64,000 bases of DNA from Chloroflexota bacterium (GCA_017993775.1 JAGOMA010000019.1:1-64000), one strand, 5' to 3'; shown: positions 43,817 through 53,714, counted from the first letter of the stretch. Translations and numbers: made by a program. Notes: generated by a model from the letters alone, not told the origin.

Positions 43817-44080
43817 TTAATTACGTGTGCGGTTGTTGGCCACCAAAGGAATTTCGGCCACCAGGCAGCTTTCCCGCCCCGACTGCGTTAGGTTTACCTC
43901 AACGTGCTCAATGTCGATAGCCAATCGTTTGGCGATTACTTCGATGATGTCGTCTTTAATTTGATCCAACACGCCAGGCGACACATCACTCCGGTCATGG
44001 ATTAGAACCATTTGCAAACGCTGCTTGGCTACCGAGCCGCTTTTTTCTTTTTGCGTGAATAATCGGTTGATCCAGCTCAT
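43817..44080 (-). CDS. minE: Cell division topological specificity factor MinE
   Basis: 87-aa MinE, which stimulates MinD ATPase and restricts MinC-MinD to the poles. The N-terminal amphipathic segment MSWINRLF, the MinD-binding helix AKQRLQMVLIHDR, and the topological domain (DQIKDDIIEVIAKRL, EHVEVNLTQ) are intact. It starts 31 bp after the stop of minD. Its stop is 120 bp before rodA. Confidence 0.92.
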   Translation of the reverse strand: MSWINRLFTQKEKSGSVAKQRLQMVLIHDRSDVSPGVLDQIKDDIIEVIAKRLAIDIEHVEVNLTQSGRESCLVAEIPLVANNRTRN

Positions 44081-44111
44081 GATCTACAACTCCTGATTTC
44101 CATGGGTGATG

Positions 44112-44918
44112 TTAATTTGCGCCTGCCAGCCATTCGCGCAGCCGTTCCATGAAGCCGGCCTTATAGGTCAGGTCGAGGAGGGGCACATTGACGCCGTCTA
44201 GCCGTTGGGCTACATTGCGGAATGCTTGCCCGGCGCTGGCGCCGTTTGTGCCGCTCATGGCCAGCGGCATACCCTGATTGCTGGAAACCAGAATTGACTC
44301 GTCTTCTGGAATCACGCCAATCAATTCGATTGCCAAAATGTCTAGCACATCATCAATAGACAGCATGTCGCCTTTGGCGATCATGGCCGGTTTGATGCGG
44401 TTGATGATTAATCTGGCCGGTCCTTTTTCCTCGGCTTCCACCAGGCCGATGATGCGGTCGGCGTCGCGCACGGCCGACACTTCCGGATTGGTCACAATCA
44501 GCACCTGATCCGCCGGAGCGATGGCATTGCGAAAACCGCGCTCAATGCCGGCCGGCGAGTCGATGATGACGTAATCCATCTCTTTGCGCAGTTGATCGCA
44601 CACCAAAATCATGTCTGAGGGGCTGACGGCCATTTTGTCGCGGGTTTGGGCTGCGGGAATCAGGTACAGTTCCGGCTGGCGTTTGTCTTTGATCATGGCC
44701 TGGCGCAGCCGGCAGCGACCTTCGACGACATCGACCAAATCGTAGACGATGCGGTTTTCCAGGCCCATGACTACATCCAGGTTGCGCAACCCGATGTCGG
44801 CATCCATGGCCACGACTTTTTTGCCCATCATGGCCAGGGCGGCGGCAATGTTGGCGGTAACGGTTGTCTTGCCGACGCCGCCTTTGCCGGAAGTTACGGT
44901 AATGACTTTTGTACTCAT
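44112..44918 (-). CDS. minD: Septum site-determining ATPase MinD
   Basis: Membrane-binding ATPase of 268 aa. Deviant Walker A TSGKGGVGKTT (residues ~9-19), switch I MDADIGLRNLDVVMG, and IIDSPAGIERGF for switch II are present. The C-terminal amphipathic helix that anchors MinD is FMERLREWLAG. It is second in the order minC-minD-minE, with an 86-bp gap from minC. Confidence 0.95.
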   Translation of the reverse strand: MSTKVITVTSGKGGVGKTTVTANIAAALAMMGKKVVAMDADIGLRNLDVVMGLENRIVYDLVDVVEGRCRLRQAMIKDKRQPELYLIPAAQTRDKMAVSPSDMILVCDQLRKEMDYVIIDSPAGIERGFRNAIAPADQVLIVTNPEVSAVRDADRIIGLVEAEEKGPARLIINRIKPAMIAKGDMLSIDDVLDILAIELIGVIPEDESILVSSNQGMPLAMSGTNGASAGQAFRNVAQRLDGVNVPLLDLTYKAGFMERLREWLAGAN

Positions 44919-45004
44919 CAGGTTCTCCGTTTTGGTGTGTCTTGGGGTGCGAGTGTTCGGTCAGTGTGATGGCCTGATTGCTTGCACACGGGGACACTTT
45001 ACCA

Positions 45005-45724
45005 TTATTTTACTTGCCAGGGTTCAGCAATGATTTGTCCACCACGAATGGACGCTTTTTCGGGCTGTAGTTTGTCTGGTCCGACGGTTGGTGGAATGGC
45101 GATCTGGTCGGCGATGCGCAGTTGGGTGGGGGTGAGGGCGAGGGCGCAGATAACGGCCGTTTCGTTGCCTAAAGCGCCAGCATGTATCAGCCCGCGCACC
45201 CGTCCCCAGACCACCACATCTCCGGCGGCGATAATTTCCGCCCCCGGGTTGACATCGCCAATAATCACAACATGGCCTTCGTGGTAAATGGAACGTCCTG
45301 AGCGCAGGGTTTCTTTGATGATCAGGCCGTTGGCATTGAGCGGATCGGATTTGTCGGTGTGGTTTGTCGCGGTGGGTGTGGTGGTTAACGGCCGTCCATC
45401 CAAATCGGTCTGGCTGCCGGCCACCCGCGTTGCCAGATTTAAATCTTGCGCTGCTTGCCGCGTCAGGTCACTTTCGCCCAGAACTGTCCGCAGTTCTAAT
45501 TGGTGTTCCGCAAACAGCGTTAACAAATCGGTCAACTGCTCGCGCCGCAGGGGCAGGTCGGCGACGTCTAAAGTTACCTGGCTACCCTGAAAAAACCCAT
45601 GTTTTTCTGCCAATTCCGCCGCCAACTGTGCCTGGAGATCCGCAAACGGCCCCGGATTGAGGGCTATCAGCAAGCCGTCGCGCGTGCCGCGAATGCGAAT
45701 GAATTGATCTGTTTGGGCCACCAT
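45005..45724 (-). CDS. minC: Septum formation inhibitor MinC
   Basis: 239-aa inhibitor of FtsZ assembly. The N-terminal FtsZ-binding domain (~1-105) is followed by a linker and the C-terminal right-handed beta-helix that binds MinD: LRSGRSIYHEGHVVIIGDVNPGAE, DVVVWGRVRGLIHAG and TAVICALALTPTQLRIAD. The start at ATG 45724 (MVAQTDQFIRIRG) is used; the upstream TTG frame adds 20 residues of no similarity. The minC-minD-minE order, followed by rodA and gltX, forms a compact minus-strand cluster. Confidence 0.9.
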   Translation of the reverse strand: MVAQTDQFIRIRGTRDGLLIALNPGPFADLQAQLAAELAEKHGFFQGSQVTLDVADLPLRREQLTDLLTLFAEHQLELRTVLGESDLTRQAAQDLNLATRVAGSQTDLDGRPLTTTPTATNHTDKSDPLNANGLIIKETLRSGRSIYHEGHVVIIGDVNPGAEIIAAGDVVVWGRVRGLIHAGALGNETAVICALALTPTQLRIADQIAIPPTVGPDKLQPEKASIRGGQIIAEPWQVK

Positions 45725-45831
45725 ATCGTCGAATCTGCTGCCTGTTTGTGTGCTGACCAAAGTGGATGCGGGATAATACAACAATACCTATTGTTGAAAT
45801 AATACAACAAAACCCGGTCGATTGCAAGCGC

Positions 45832-46388
45832 CTAATCATTTGATTTCTTGATGAGCGGCGCGAGGGGTGTTTTTTGTGGGACTGCCACCGCGGCCAGGCG
45901 AAGGTTCCCAGAAGCAGCAAAGGCACGCGGTAATCGGGTGTGCGGCATTCGAAGAACGGCGCGGGTACGTAGAGCACCCACAGCAAAACATAGCTCCACA
46001 CAGGAATGCCCAGGCACATGACCAACGCCAGGGAGTAAACGGCAAAGCAAAACCTGATCCGGCTTTCTACAAGGAACCATATGTTAATGGAAGATCGGTC
46101 GATCCAGAGGACGGGTCGCCAAACGAAAGAATACGGGAGCAGGCTTATTGACACGTAACCTGACCGGTTCGAGGCCAAGGTGGAAGAGAGCCGGTCTGGA
46201 ATCCACCAAACCCAATAGGCGAAAGAGAGCCAATGGACCAATGTTGGAACGAGCAAATCGTGCCAATTGTGGCGGTGTAGCAAGACAAACAGGATGGCGA
46301 ACGTGCCGACCTGGGGATTCAGGCTGAGCAGCGTCAGGCCAAATCCGACGGCAAATGGGTTGCTAAACAGGCTGGGTGAGTCCGAGGC
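45832..46388 (-). pseudogene. Remnant of a GT87/DUF2029-like membrane protein
   Basis: The minus strand encodes a recognisable C-terminal half of a multispanning protein: SNPFAVGFGLTLLSLNPQ, HWLSFAYWVWWIPDRL and SYVLLWVLYVPAPFF. These are like the GT87-type proteins at 48235 and 52470. There is a TAG at 46389-46391 in frame, no N-terminal half, and no clean C-terminus (the likely end is shifted into another frame at 45832). An 87-bp MITE-like element starts 10 bp upstream of the break. Confidence 0.6.
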
Positions 46389-46397
46389 CTAACTCAC

Positions 46398-46484
46398 CTT
46401 AGGGTCCATAAAAGAATATGTTCCCGCACTTCGGGCAAAGCAAGTCGAGCGGGTGCGGGAAGTAATAAATTTACGGACCCTTAG
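46398..46484. mobile_element. MITE-like element with 32-bp imperfect terminal inverted repeats
   Basis: 87 bp flanked by CTTAGGGTCCATAAA (46398-46412) and TTTACGGACCCTTAG (46470-46484); the repeats extend inward, with mismatches, to TTCCCGCAC / GTGCGGGAA. No coding capacity and no clear target duplication. A tract of this type can move by an enzyme in trans. It adjoins the GT87 remnant. Confidence 0.6.
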
Positions 46485-46793
46485 TGCCGCTGAACGTTTC
46501 ATGGCGATATGCTTCCGAAGAATCTCAATTGGAACCTGGGGTAAAAGGAGCAAAAATCGCCAGACTTATCAGTATGTGAACGCAAATTTGCTGCCAGCGG
46601 CCTAGTGGCTGAAAAGCACGTAACGGTGGATGGAAGCGCGACCTTTGCGATCTGGCGGAACGGTATAGTACAAGATTATTTTGGGCGATAGCCCAGACCT
46701 GCTTTGGTACCTTTGGGTAAATGTCACCCCTGACCAACCCTGCTAAACTTGATTGGCGAAAGCGACTGACCTATCAGGCGGTAAACGAATCAT
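46485..46793. other. Intergenic gap with nothing assigned
   Basis: About 310 bp between the MITE-like element and the interrupted GT gene. A 70-codon minus-strand frame inside shows no recognisable domain or ribosome-binding site. No ACGGCCGT copy. Confidence 0.4.
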
Positions 46794-48233
46794 ATGCAAC
46801 GGATCTCGGCCAAAAGTTATTACGTACCGACACTGATCTTTTTCTTTTTCCTGGGGTTTTATCTGTTTACGGCCAAAGGCGTGGTGCATATTGCCGATGG
46901 CATGGTTAATTTCCAGACGGTAAGGTCGCTGGTAGAAACACAATCACTGGCGGTGGATTGTGGGATTATTGACGAATTTGTGGTGCAGAATGAGAACGGC
47001 CGTTGCTACAGCAAATACGATCTCGGTCTGCCCCTTGCTTCGTTACCCTTTTACCTGACCGGTAAACTGCTGGGTTCGCCGGATCCGTTAGATCTCTACA
47101 CTGTATCCGTTCCAAAATTAGTTGTGAGTTTGCTGCCCCAGTTTGCCACGGCCGTTACCTGTGCGCTGTTGTATGTGTTGGCGCTGCACCTGAACGGTCA
47201 GGAGGCGGCGGCATTTGGGACAGCCTTTTTGTACGGCATCGCCACGCTGGCCTGGCCTTATGCCGGGGTCTATTTTTCGCAGCCGCTGATCAGCCTTCTA
47301 CTTCTTTTAGCGGTTACCCTGCTTGTGAAATATCCTCCCACGCATTACAAAGCGTTGTTTATCGTCGGACTGGCTTGTGGGTGGGCGTGTCTGACGCGCC
47401 TGGATACGCTGCCGCTCGTAATCGTTGTGGCGGCGTATGCTGTTTATCGACTCTGGCGTAGTCAAAGCAGCGTCCGGCAGTGGGCAGCGGCGCTGTTCTT
47501 GTTAGGCGCGCCCATTTTTCTGGCGCTTTTGGCGTATCTGGGCATGAATTTTGTGCGCACCGGCAGTTATTGGCAGGTCGGTTACGCCAACGAGGGGTGG
47601 ACGACGCCGTTTTTGACGGGTTTGTATGGGCTGTTGCTTAGTCCTGGCCGCGGCTTGGTTTTTTATTCACCGCTGGTTGTTTTGGCGGTGATTGGGCTGT
47701 GGGAATTGTAGCGGCGTGGTTGGCGCGCTGAGGTCTTGTTGATTGGCGGATTATCCGCCGTTCAGGTGGCGATTTACGCCTCCTGGTGGGCGTGGGAAGG
47801 CGGCATAGTGTGGGGGCCGCGCTTTTTGGTTTCGACGCACGCCCTGTTGATGGTGGGGCTGCTGCCCTGGCTGGATGGCGGCTGGCCGAAATGGCCGTTG
47901 GTGGGCACGGCCGTCATCGCTTTCCTCGTGCAATTTGTAGGTATGGCAACCGAGGCCGGCATGTACTTGCAAGAATCCGGCTTTACGTATCAGCAAACGT
48001 TGTTCACTTGGCAGGCATCTCCGCTCATTGGTCAGTTCAAAGATCTGCTCGCGCGGAAATATGCTTTTTTGCTGGCAAACCGGGCGTATGGGCTGCTGTC
48101 TGTGGCGGAATTGCTCCTGTGGCTGGTCATCTGTTTGGTGTTGATGTTTGTTCCGTTATGGCTGCTGCGCGGTCGCTTTTCTGGCAGCCAGGTGATCTCT
48201 TCACCCAATGTACCTGATTTGGAGAAGCTCTGA
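46794..48233 (+). pseudogene. GT39-like membrane protein interrupted by one in-frame amber codon
   Basis: Read through, this is a 479-residue multispanning protein (one stop at codon 306). The first 305 residues start with a membrane helix and loop IADGMVNFQTVRSLVET, and end LAVIGLWEL at TAG 47709-47711. The same frame continues as RRGWRAEVLLIGGLSAVQ without loss of similarity and ends at TGA 48231. Only a single base differs from a sense codon, such as CAG. It is either a recent nonsense mutation or a sequence error; a downstream TTG could restart translation. The SD for the next gene lies inside its end. Confidence 0.75.
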
Positions 48234-48234
48234 G

Positions 48235-49467
48235 ATGATTCATCTGGAGAAATTTTCCCTTAAACAAATTGTCGCCATTTTCTTTTTGTCTCTGGGGGTA
48301 GGCGTCTTGTTGGTGAACTGGTTCGAATACATTGTGCCAGATGATAATAGTTTACCGCTTGGGGTAGATTTTTATCCTCGATGGGTAGGCAGCCGAGCTT
48401 TCTGGCACGGCGAATCGCCTTATTCCGCCGAAGTTGACCGGGAAACCCAAAGTTATGTGTTTAATCGCCCGGCTCTTCGGGGTGAGGACACATTTGGGTT
48501 TTATTATCCGGCTCATATTGCAGTAGTTTTGGGACCGTTTATGCTGCTCCCGGCGCGCGCTGCGGCTTTGTTGTGGACGGCCGTAACCTGGGCGCTTCTC
48601 GGTGTGTTGGTTTTTATGATCATACAAAGTATGCCGGGCAGGGCATCACCATGGCTTTTCTTGTTGGTTGCGCTGTCGGTATTTTTCCAGCGGTCTATTC
48701 TGCTAGTAGTGCTCAATGGTCAGTATGTCATTTTCGTTTTGGCTTGTTGGGGGTTGGCCTATTACCTGGTGCAGCACGAGCAGAATGCTGCGGCAGGCTT
48801 TTTGTTGGCGCTGACGACCATCAAACCTTCCCTATCTGTTTTACCGCTGCTTGTCTTTTTGTGGTGGGTATGGAGAACAGACCGTAGAAGGGTTGTTTGG
48901 TCTTTTTTGGTGACTGGTGGATTGTTTTTCGCAGTAACCCTGGTGCAGATAGGCTGGTGGCTGCCTGAATTTATCTTACAGCTAGGCCAATACGATGATT
49001 TCCCGCGTCAGTGGATACCCGCCAATATTTTTACGCTGTCTGGGGTGATCTGGTTGGGAAGCACGGCCGTTCTTATTTTCTTGGGCATTCGTGAGCATCG
49101 TCAAGATCCATTCCAATTTCCCTGGTTCTTATTCTGGGCGTCAATTTCCCTGGTTTTACTGGTTACCCCGCACACTGCTGAATACGACCTACCAGCTTTA
49201 TTGCTGCCGCTTTTTATTTACTCTTCTACTTACTTGCGGACTAAGTTTGGCACAGCCGTTTGGGCACTTCTTTTATGGTGGCCTTGGATAAGCTGGGCCA
49301 TTTTTCAGCTTTTAGGCCAGACTACCAGTTACTGGTATTCGCTTTATTGGTTTCACTACCCACAAATTTTAGTGATTGCTCTGATCGCGAATTACTATTT
49401 TGTGAGCCAACCACTGTCTCCGAAACTAAAAAATACATTTCAATACTCAAATCAGAAGACGGGGTAA
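48235..49467 (+). CDS. GT87/DUF2029-like multispanning membrane glycosyltransferase
   Basis: 410-aa membrane protein with ~10 helices. The extracytoplasmic loop GVDFYPRWVGSRAFWHGE (Asp-containing) and the ALTTIKPSLSVLPLLVFLWW segment match mannosyltransferases of GT87 (PimE-like) and DUF2029. It would use a polyprenyl-phosphate sugar. Start at ATG 48235, one base after the stop of the interrupted gene; GGAG sits within that stop region. Confidence 0.8.
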   Translation: MIHLEKFSLKQIVAIFFLSLGVGVLLVNWFEYIVPDDNSLPLGVDFYPRWVGSRAFWHGESPYSAEVDRETQSYVFNRPALRGEDTFGFYYPAHIAVVLGPFMLLPARAAALLWTAVTWALLGVLVFMIIQSMPGRASPWLFLLVALSVFFQRSILLVVLNGQYVIFVLACWGLAYYLVQHEQNAAAGFLLALTTIKPSLSVLPLLVFLWWVWRTDRRRVVWSFLVTGGLFFAVTLVQIGWWLPEFILQLGQYDDFPRQWIPANIFTLSGVIWLGSTAVLIFLGIREHRQDPFQFPWFLFWASISLVLLVTPHTAEYDLPALLLPLFIYSSTYLRTKFGTAVWALLLWWPWISWAIFQLLGQTTSYWYSLYWFHYPQILVIALIANYYFVSQPLSPKLKNTFQYSNQKTG

Positions 49468-49472
49468 GGCTC

Positions 49473-50387
49473 ATGAAAAGGGGTGAAATTACGCGGCAGT
49501 TTTACACATGGTTGACTGACGGATATAATTTCATCGCGCTTTTTGCAGTGTTGATCCTATCTGTCGCGATGACATGGTTTGTTTACACGCACATGCCTGT
49601 TCAAGTCGATTGGGTTCTCGATGGCCCACCTCAAGTAGGTGTAGATTGGAAAGGTGTTTTTCGGCCAGCAAGCATCGAATTACTACGTGGTAGATCTCCC
49701 TATACCGTAGAAAATTTTTATAATCCTCCTTGGACATTATTGCCACTGATTCCCATCGCCCTAGTCTCTCCGGCGCTTGGCAGCGCCATCATGTACGTTT
49801 TAAACTTGTTTGCTTTTTTGCTTGTCATGCTGCGCCTGAAAAGTAATGTCTGGCTTACTATTCCTTTTGTACTGTTATCCGGGGCATTGGTCAATTCAAA
49901 TAATGGGAATATTGATGGAATCGTTGCCATTGGTTTTATTCTTCCACCATCTATTGGGTTATTTTTCATATTAGCTAAGCCCCAAGTGGGCTTTGTCGTG
50001 GCCTTGCTTTGGGCGGTAGACGCCTGGCGTAAAGGGAAAGTTAGAGGGGTGGTTCGGATTTTCTGGCCAGTTGCAGCCGCTTACGTAGTTTCATTTTTTC
50101 TATTTGGTTTTTGGATTTTAAATGCGACCGGGATTGTTGCGCAGTGGTGGAACGCCAGTATTTGGCCGACCGGCATCCCTATTGGTCTAATTCTCTTAAT
50201 TATCGCCATTTGGCGGCGCGAAATCCGCTTTGCCATAGCTGCCTCTCCCTTTTTTGCGCCTTATTTGGCGTATCATTCTTGGGCGTTTGTCTGGTTGGGT
50301 CTGCTATCTCTTTTTCCCCATAATGTCGTTGGCCGTTTATGGGGCAAGGCGAGAAGAACGATTCAGGTTCTGACGAGCAAAGAATGA
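49473..50387 (+). CDS. GT87-like multispanning membrane protein
   Basis: 304-aa, ~8 helices, resembling the previous gene but shorter. Loop GVDWKGVFRPASIELLRGRSPY and ILAKPQVGFVVALLW match the GT87-type KPQ motif. The start at 49473 follows TAAGG; a longer frame from 49260 reads the upstream gene out of phase. AT content is visibly higher than in neighbours, and it lacks ACGGCCGT. Confidence 0.72.
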   Translation: MKRGEITRQFYTWLTDGYNFIALFAVLILSVAMTWFVYTHMPVQVDWVLDGPPQVGVDWKGVFRPASIELLRGRSPYTVENFYNPPWTLLPLIPIALVSPALGSAIMYVLNLFAFLLVMLRLKSNVWLTIPFVLLSGALVNSNNGNIDGIVAIGFILPPSIGLFFILAKPQVGFVVALLWAVDAWRKGKVRGVVRIFWPVAAAYVVSFFLFGFWILNATGIVAQWWNASIWPTGIPIGLILLIIAIWRREIRFAIAASPFFAPYLAYHSWAFVWLGLLSLFPHNVVGRLWGKARRTIQVLTSKE

Positions 50388-50433
50388 AGGCAGAATAATG
50401 TCAGATAATAGCGTGTAAATGAAGGTTAAAGGA

Positions 50434-52473
50434 ATGAATACGTGGCGAAAGTGGCATTGGGTTGTCCTAACTGGGCTGATCGTCTGGATATTTTTCAGCC
50501 TGGGCGCGTCTTACGTGGCGCAGAAACCGCTGGACAACGCCATGTTGTCGGCCATCGGTCAACAGTTTGGCGTCTGGTCAGAGATTTCCTTGTCAACCAC
50601 GGCCGTATGGCGCAGCTTGTTGGATGTGCTGACGGCCGTTTACATCCTCCTCATCGCCCTGGGGTTGGGTTTGTGGTTGTGGCGCTGGTTGGGTCCGGCC
50701 GACGGCCGTTTCGCCGAAACCGCGCTGTTGAGTGTGGGCCTGGGGTTTGGCGCGTTGGGGCTGATTGTTTTGTCTGTTGGCCTGGTTGGTTGGCTCACAC
50801 GGCCGTTTCTCTTTGGCTTGTCGCTTCTTTTAGCCGCTGCCGGGCTGCCCGCGCTGCTGCCTTTTTTACGCCAGGTAAGATTGCCCAAACGGCCGTCACT
50901 CCTCATCACCCTCTATCTGATTGTCGTGGTCGGGCTGGCTTTTACTGTGGCGCTTCTGCCGCCCACCAGTTGGGACAGTCTCTCCTACCATCTGCGCGGC
51001 CCCTGGCTCTACCTTCAGGCCGGCCGCATTTACCCCGGCGTTGACGTTTTTTCGCTCAACAATCCATTCTTGTTGGAGATGCTGTTCATGCTGAGCATGG
51101 CTTTGCGCAGCGATACCAGCGCCCAACTCATCCATTTTTTCTTTCTCTTTCTGTTAGCCGGGCAGGTTTACCTGTTGGCGGTGCATGGCTTAAAGCTGAA
51201 GGATGGGTGGACGGCCGTTCTTTTGCTCTTCACCGTGCCCATGGTCTGGCAGTTGGCCGCGTTCACCTACAACGACCTGGCCCTGGCCTTCACGATTTTG
51301 GCCTCGCTGTACGCCTACATTCGCTGGCGCGAGGGCGGGCAAAACCGCTGGCTGCTGCTCAGCGGCGTCTTCTCCGGGCTGGCCATGAGCCTGAAATACA
51401 CCAGCTTCATCGCGCCCACGCTGATTGGCTTGCTGCTCGTCGCCGGGCATTGGCGGCAGCCGCGCCGGTTGGTCCACCTGCTGCTGCTGTTTGCGGCCCC
51501 GGCGCTGGTCGTCGCGCTGCCCTGGTATCTCAAAAACTGGGCGTTTACCGGCAATCCGGTGTATCCGTTTGTGTGGCACGGCCGTTTTTGGGATGAGTTC
51601 CGGGCTAATGCCCACCAAAACCCGGGCAGCGGCATTGGTTGGAACCTGTGGGCCATTCTGACTGTGCCCTACACCCTCACCCTCGGCATCGCCGACGCCA
51701 GCGGCGACGGGCTGATTGGTCCGTTATTCCTGGCGCTGCTGCCCTTGCTGTTGTTTTATGGGTTATCACGATACGGCCGTCGCGCTCCCTTTGCCTTTCG
51801 TCTGCTGCTGATGTATGCCCTGGCCCATTTCGCCGTCTGGCTGCTGGGCGTCGTTGGCTCCGCCCCGTTGTGGCAGGGGCGGCTGATGCTGCCTGCCCTG
51901 GCGGCGCTCTGCCCCGTTTTGGCCTGGATCATGCACGATTTATCCCGCTTCGATCATCCCCAGTTTTCTTTGCAGCGTTTTCTCAATTTGCTGCTGGCTA
52001 TGGTCTTGCTGTTTGGTCTGGTGGGGCAGGTGGGCGATTGGCTGCGCCAGAATCCGCTGGCTTATGCGGTGGGCAGCCAAACCCGCACCGAATACCTGAC
52101 CCGCACCCTGGGGTATGTCTACGTCGCCTCGGCCGAGATAGGCCAAACCCTGCCGCCGGACGCCGTGGTGCAGTTTTTGTGGGAACCGCGCACTTACTAC
52201 TGCCAATTGGACTGCCGTGGCGACCATATTTTGGATAAATACAGCCACCTGGAATACCTGCACGGGGACGCCGACCACATCGCCCAGGCGCTGCGCGACG
52301 AGGGCGTGACGCATCTATTCATTCACAATGCCGGCCTGAATTTTTTGCGCGAGGCGCAGGAACCCTGGGTGGTTCCGGCCGACGAGGCTGAATATGCGCG
52401 CTTTTTGGCGCAGCATACACGTCTGGTCCGCCAGTGGGGCGAGGCATATACGTTGTTGGAGTTGACGCCATGA
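50434..52473 (+). CDS. GT39-type membrane glycosyltransferase
   Basis: 679-aa protein with ~12 membrane segments. The first-loop motif is PTSWDSLSYHLRGPWLYLQAG, in a region like the GT-C acidic loop; a soluble C-terminal part of ~110 residues starts at ~560. It resembles dolichyl/polyprenyl-phosphate-sugar-dependent enzymes. ATG 50434 follows GAAGG; ATG 50419 is an alternative. Its last bases overlap the next gene's start (ATGA). Confidence 0.75.
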   Translation: MNTWRKWHWVVLTGLIVWIFFSLGASYVAQKPLDNAMLSAIGQQFGVWSEISLSTTAVWRSLLDVLTAVYILLIALGLGLWLWRWLGPADGRFAETALLSVGLGFGALGLIVLSVGLVGWLTRPFLFGLSLLLAAAGLPALLPFLRQVRLPKRPSLLITLYLIVVVGLAFTVALLPPTSWDSLSYHLRGPWLYLQAGRIYPGVDVFSLNNPFLLEMLFMLSMALRSDTSAQLIHFFFLFLLAGQVYLLAVHGLKLKDGWTAVLLLFTVPMVWQLAAFTYNDLALAFTILASLYAYIRWREGGQNRWLLLSGVFSGLAMSLKYTSFIAPTLIGLLLVAGHWRQPRRLVHLLLLFAAPALVVALPWYLKNWAFTGNPVYPFVWHGRFWDEFRANAHQNPGSGIGWNLWAILTVPYTLTLGIADASGDGLIGPLFLALLPLLLFYGLSRYGRRAPFAFRLLLMYALAHFAVWLLGVVGSAPLWQGRLMLPALAALCPVLAWIMHDLSRFDHPQFSLQRFLNLLLAMVLLFGLVGQVGDWLRQNPLAYAVGSQTRTEYLTRTLGYVYVASAEIGQTLPPDAVVQFLWEPRTYYCQLDCRGDHILDKYSHLEYLHGDADHIAQALRDEGVTHLFIHNAGLNFLREAQEPWVVPADEAEYARFLAQHTRLVRQWGEAYTLLELTP

Positions 52474-53714
52474 CGCGAGCAGCATGGAAGGAGTGGCTGA
52501 TTGGTTCCATCGGGCTGGCGCTGTTATTTGCGCTGATGGTCGCCGCCATTCATCAATTATTTACGCTGGAAGCGGCCGGAGCCAATGATTTTTACCCGCG
52601 TTATCGCGGGGCGGTTCTGTTTTGGCAAGAAGGCATTGATCCCTATTCGCCGGCGGCTACAGAAGCGATTCAACAGGATATGTACGGCCGTCTCGCTCTG
52701 CCGGAAGAAGACCAGGTTTTATTTGTCTACCCGTTCTATGTCACCTTCATGCTGCTGCCGCTGGTGTGGCTGCCGGTTTCGTACAGTTGGATTCAGGCCA
52801 TCTGGCTGACGACGCTGCTGGTGGGGATGGTAACGGCCGTTCTCCTGACCATTCGTCTGGTAGACTGGAAAATGCCTTCCTGGCTGCTGACTCTAACCGT
52901 GCTTTGGGCGGTGTTGTTTTACAACAATGCCCGCACGATCATTCTGGGCCAGTTTGCCGCCTTCATCTTTTTGTGGTTGGCGCTGGCGCTGTTGGCGCTG
53001 AAGGGCGGGCGCGATGGCTGGGCCGGATTTTTCCTGGCGCTCACCACCATCAAACCACAAATGACGTTTTTGGTGATTGCTGCGCTGGGTGTGTGGGCGC
53101 TGGGGCAGAGGCGCTGGCGGTTTTTGGCTGGTTTTGGGCTGACTTTGGCCGGGTTGTGTGCCGCCTCGTTTGTGCTGCTGCCTTCCTGGCTGGGTTCGTT
53201 TGTGAATCAGGTGGTATCTTATCCGGGTTATACGTTTACTGGCTCACCGCTGTGGGTGATCACGGGCTATTATTTCCCGCAGTTGGGCAAACCGGTGGAG
53301 CAGGGGTTGATTGTACTGGCGTTGGCCTACATGGTCTGGGAGTGGCGCCGGCTTTGGCGGCCATCTGACGGGGGGGCGACGGCCGTGTCTGACCAACTTC
53401 TCGCCACCCTGGGCATGACCATGATCGTCACCAATCTTATCCTGGTGCGCACAGCCACCACCAACTACATCATCATGATCATTCCGCTGTTTATGCTGCT
53501 GCGCTTGATGACCACACGCTGGCGTTGGGGCAATACGGCCGTTGCTCTGTTCTATGCCGTGAGCATCTTTGGTTTCTGGGCGCTGTTTTTAGCCACGATC
53601 CAGGGCGACGTGGAACATCCGATCATGTATTTGCCCTGGCCCTTTGGCCTGTTGATTGTTTTGGTATGGGGGCAATACAAAAAATGGTGGTCCAGTGACG
53701 CCGCATCTCAGTAG
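52470..53714 (+). CDS. GT87/DUF2029-like membrane glycosyltransferase
   Basis: 414-aa protein with ~10 helices, close in pattern to the one at 48235: ANDFYPRYRGAVLFWQEGIDPY and FFLALTTIKPQMTFLVI. Its ATG overlaps the TGA of the preceding gene, so it is translationally coupled. The end is convergent with the next gene, overlapping by 7 bp. Confidence 0.82.
   Translation: MTRAAWKEWLIGSIGLALLFALMVAAIHQLFTLEAAGANDFYPRYRGAVLFWQEGIDPYSPAATEAIQQDMYGRLALPEEDQVLFVYPFYVTFMLLPLVWLPVSYSWIQAIWLTTLLVGMVTAVLLTIRLVDWKMPSWLLTLTVLWAVLFYNNARTIILGQFAAFIFLWLALALLALKGGRDGWAGFFLALTTIKPQMTFLVIAALGVWALGQRRWRFLAGFGLTLAGLCAASFVLLPSWLGSFVNQVVSYPGYTFTGSPLWVITGYYFPQLGKPVEQGLIVLALAYMVWEWRRLWRPSDGGATAVSDQLLATLGMTMIVTNLILVRTATTNYIIMIIPLFMLLRLMTTRWRWGNTAVALFYAVSIFGFWALFLATIQGDVEHPIMYLPWPFGLLIVLVWGQYKKWWSSDAASQ

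Noticed and set aside
49260..49472. N-terminal extension of the GT87-like gene from 49260
   Set aside because: It overlaps the end of the previous gene in another frame; the ATG at 49473 has a ribosome-binding site and begins just before the first membrane helix.
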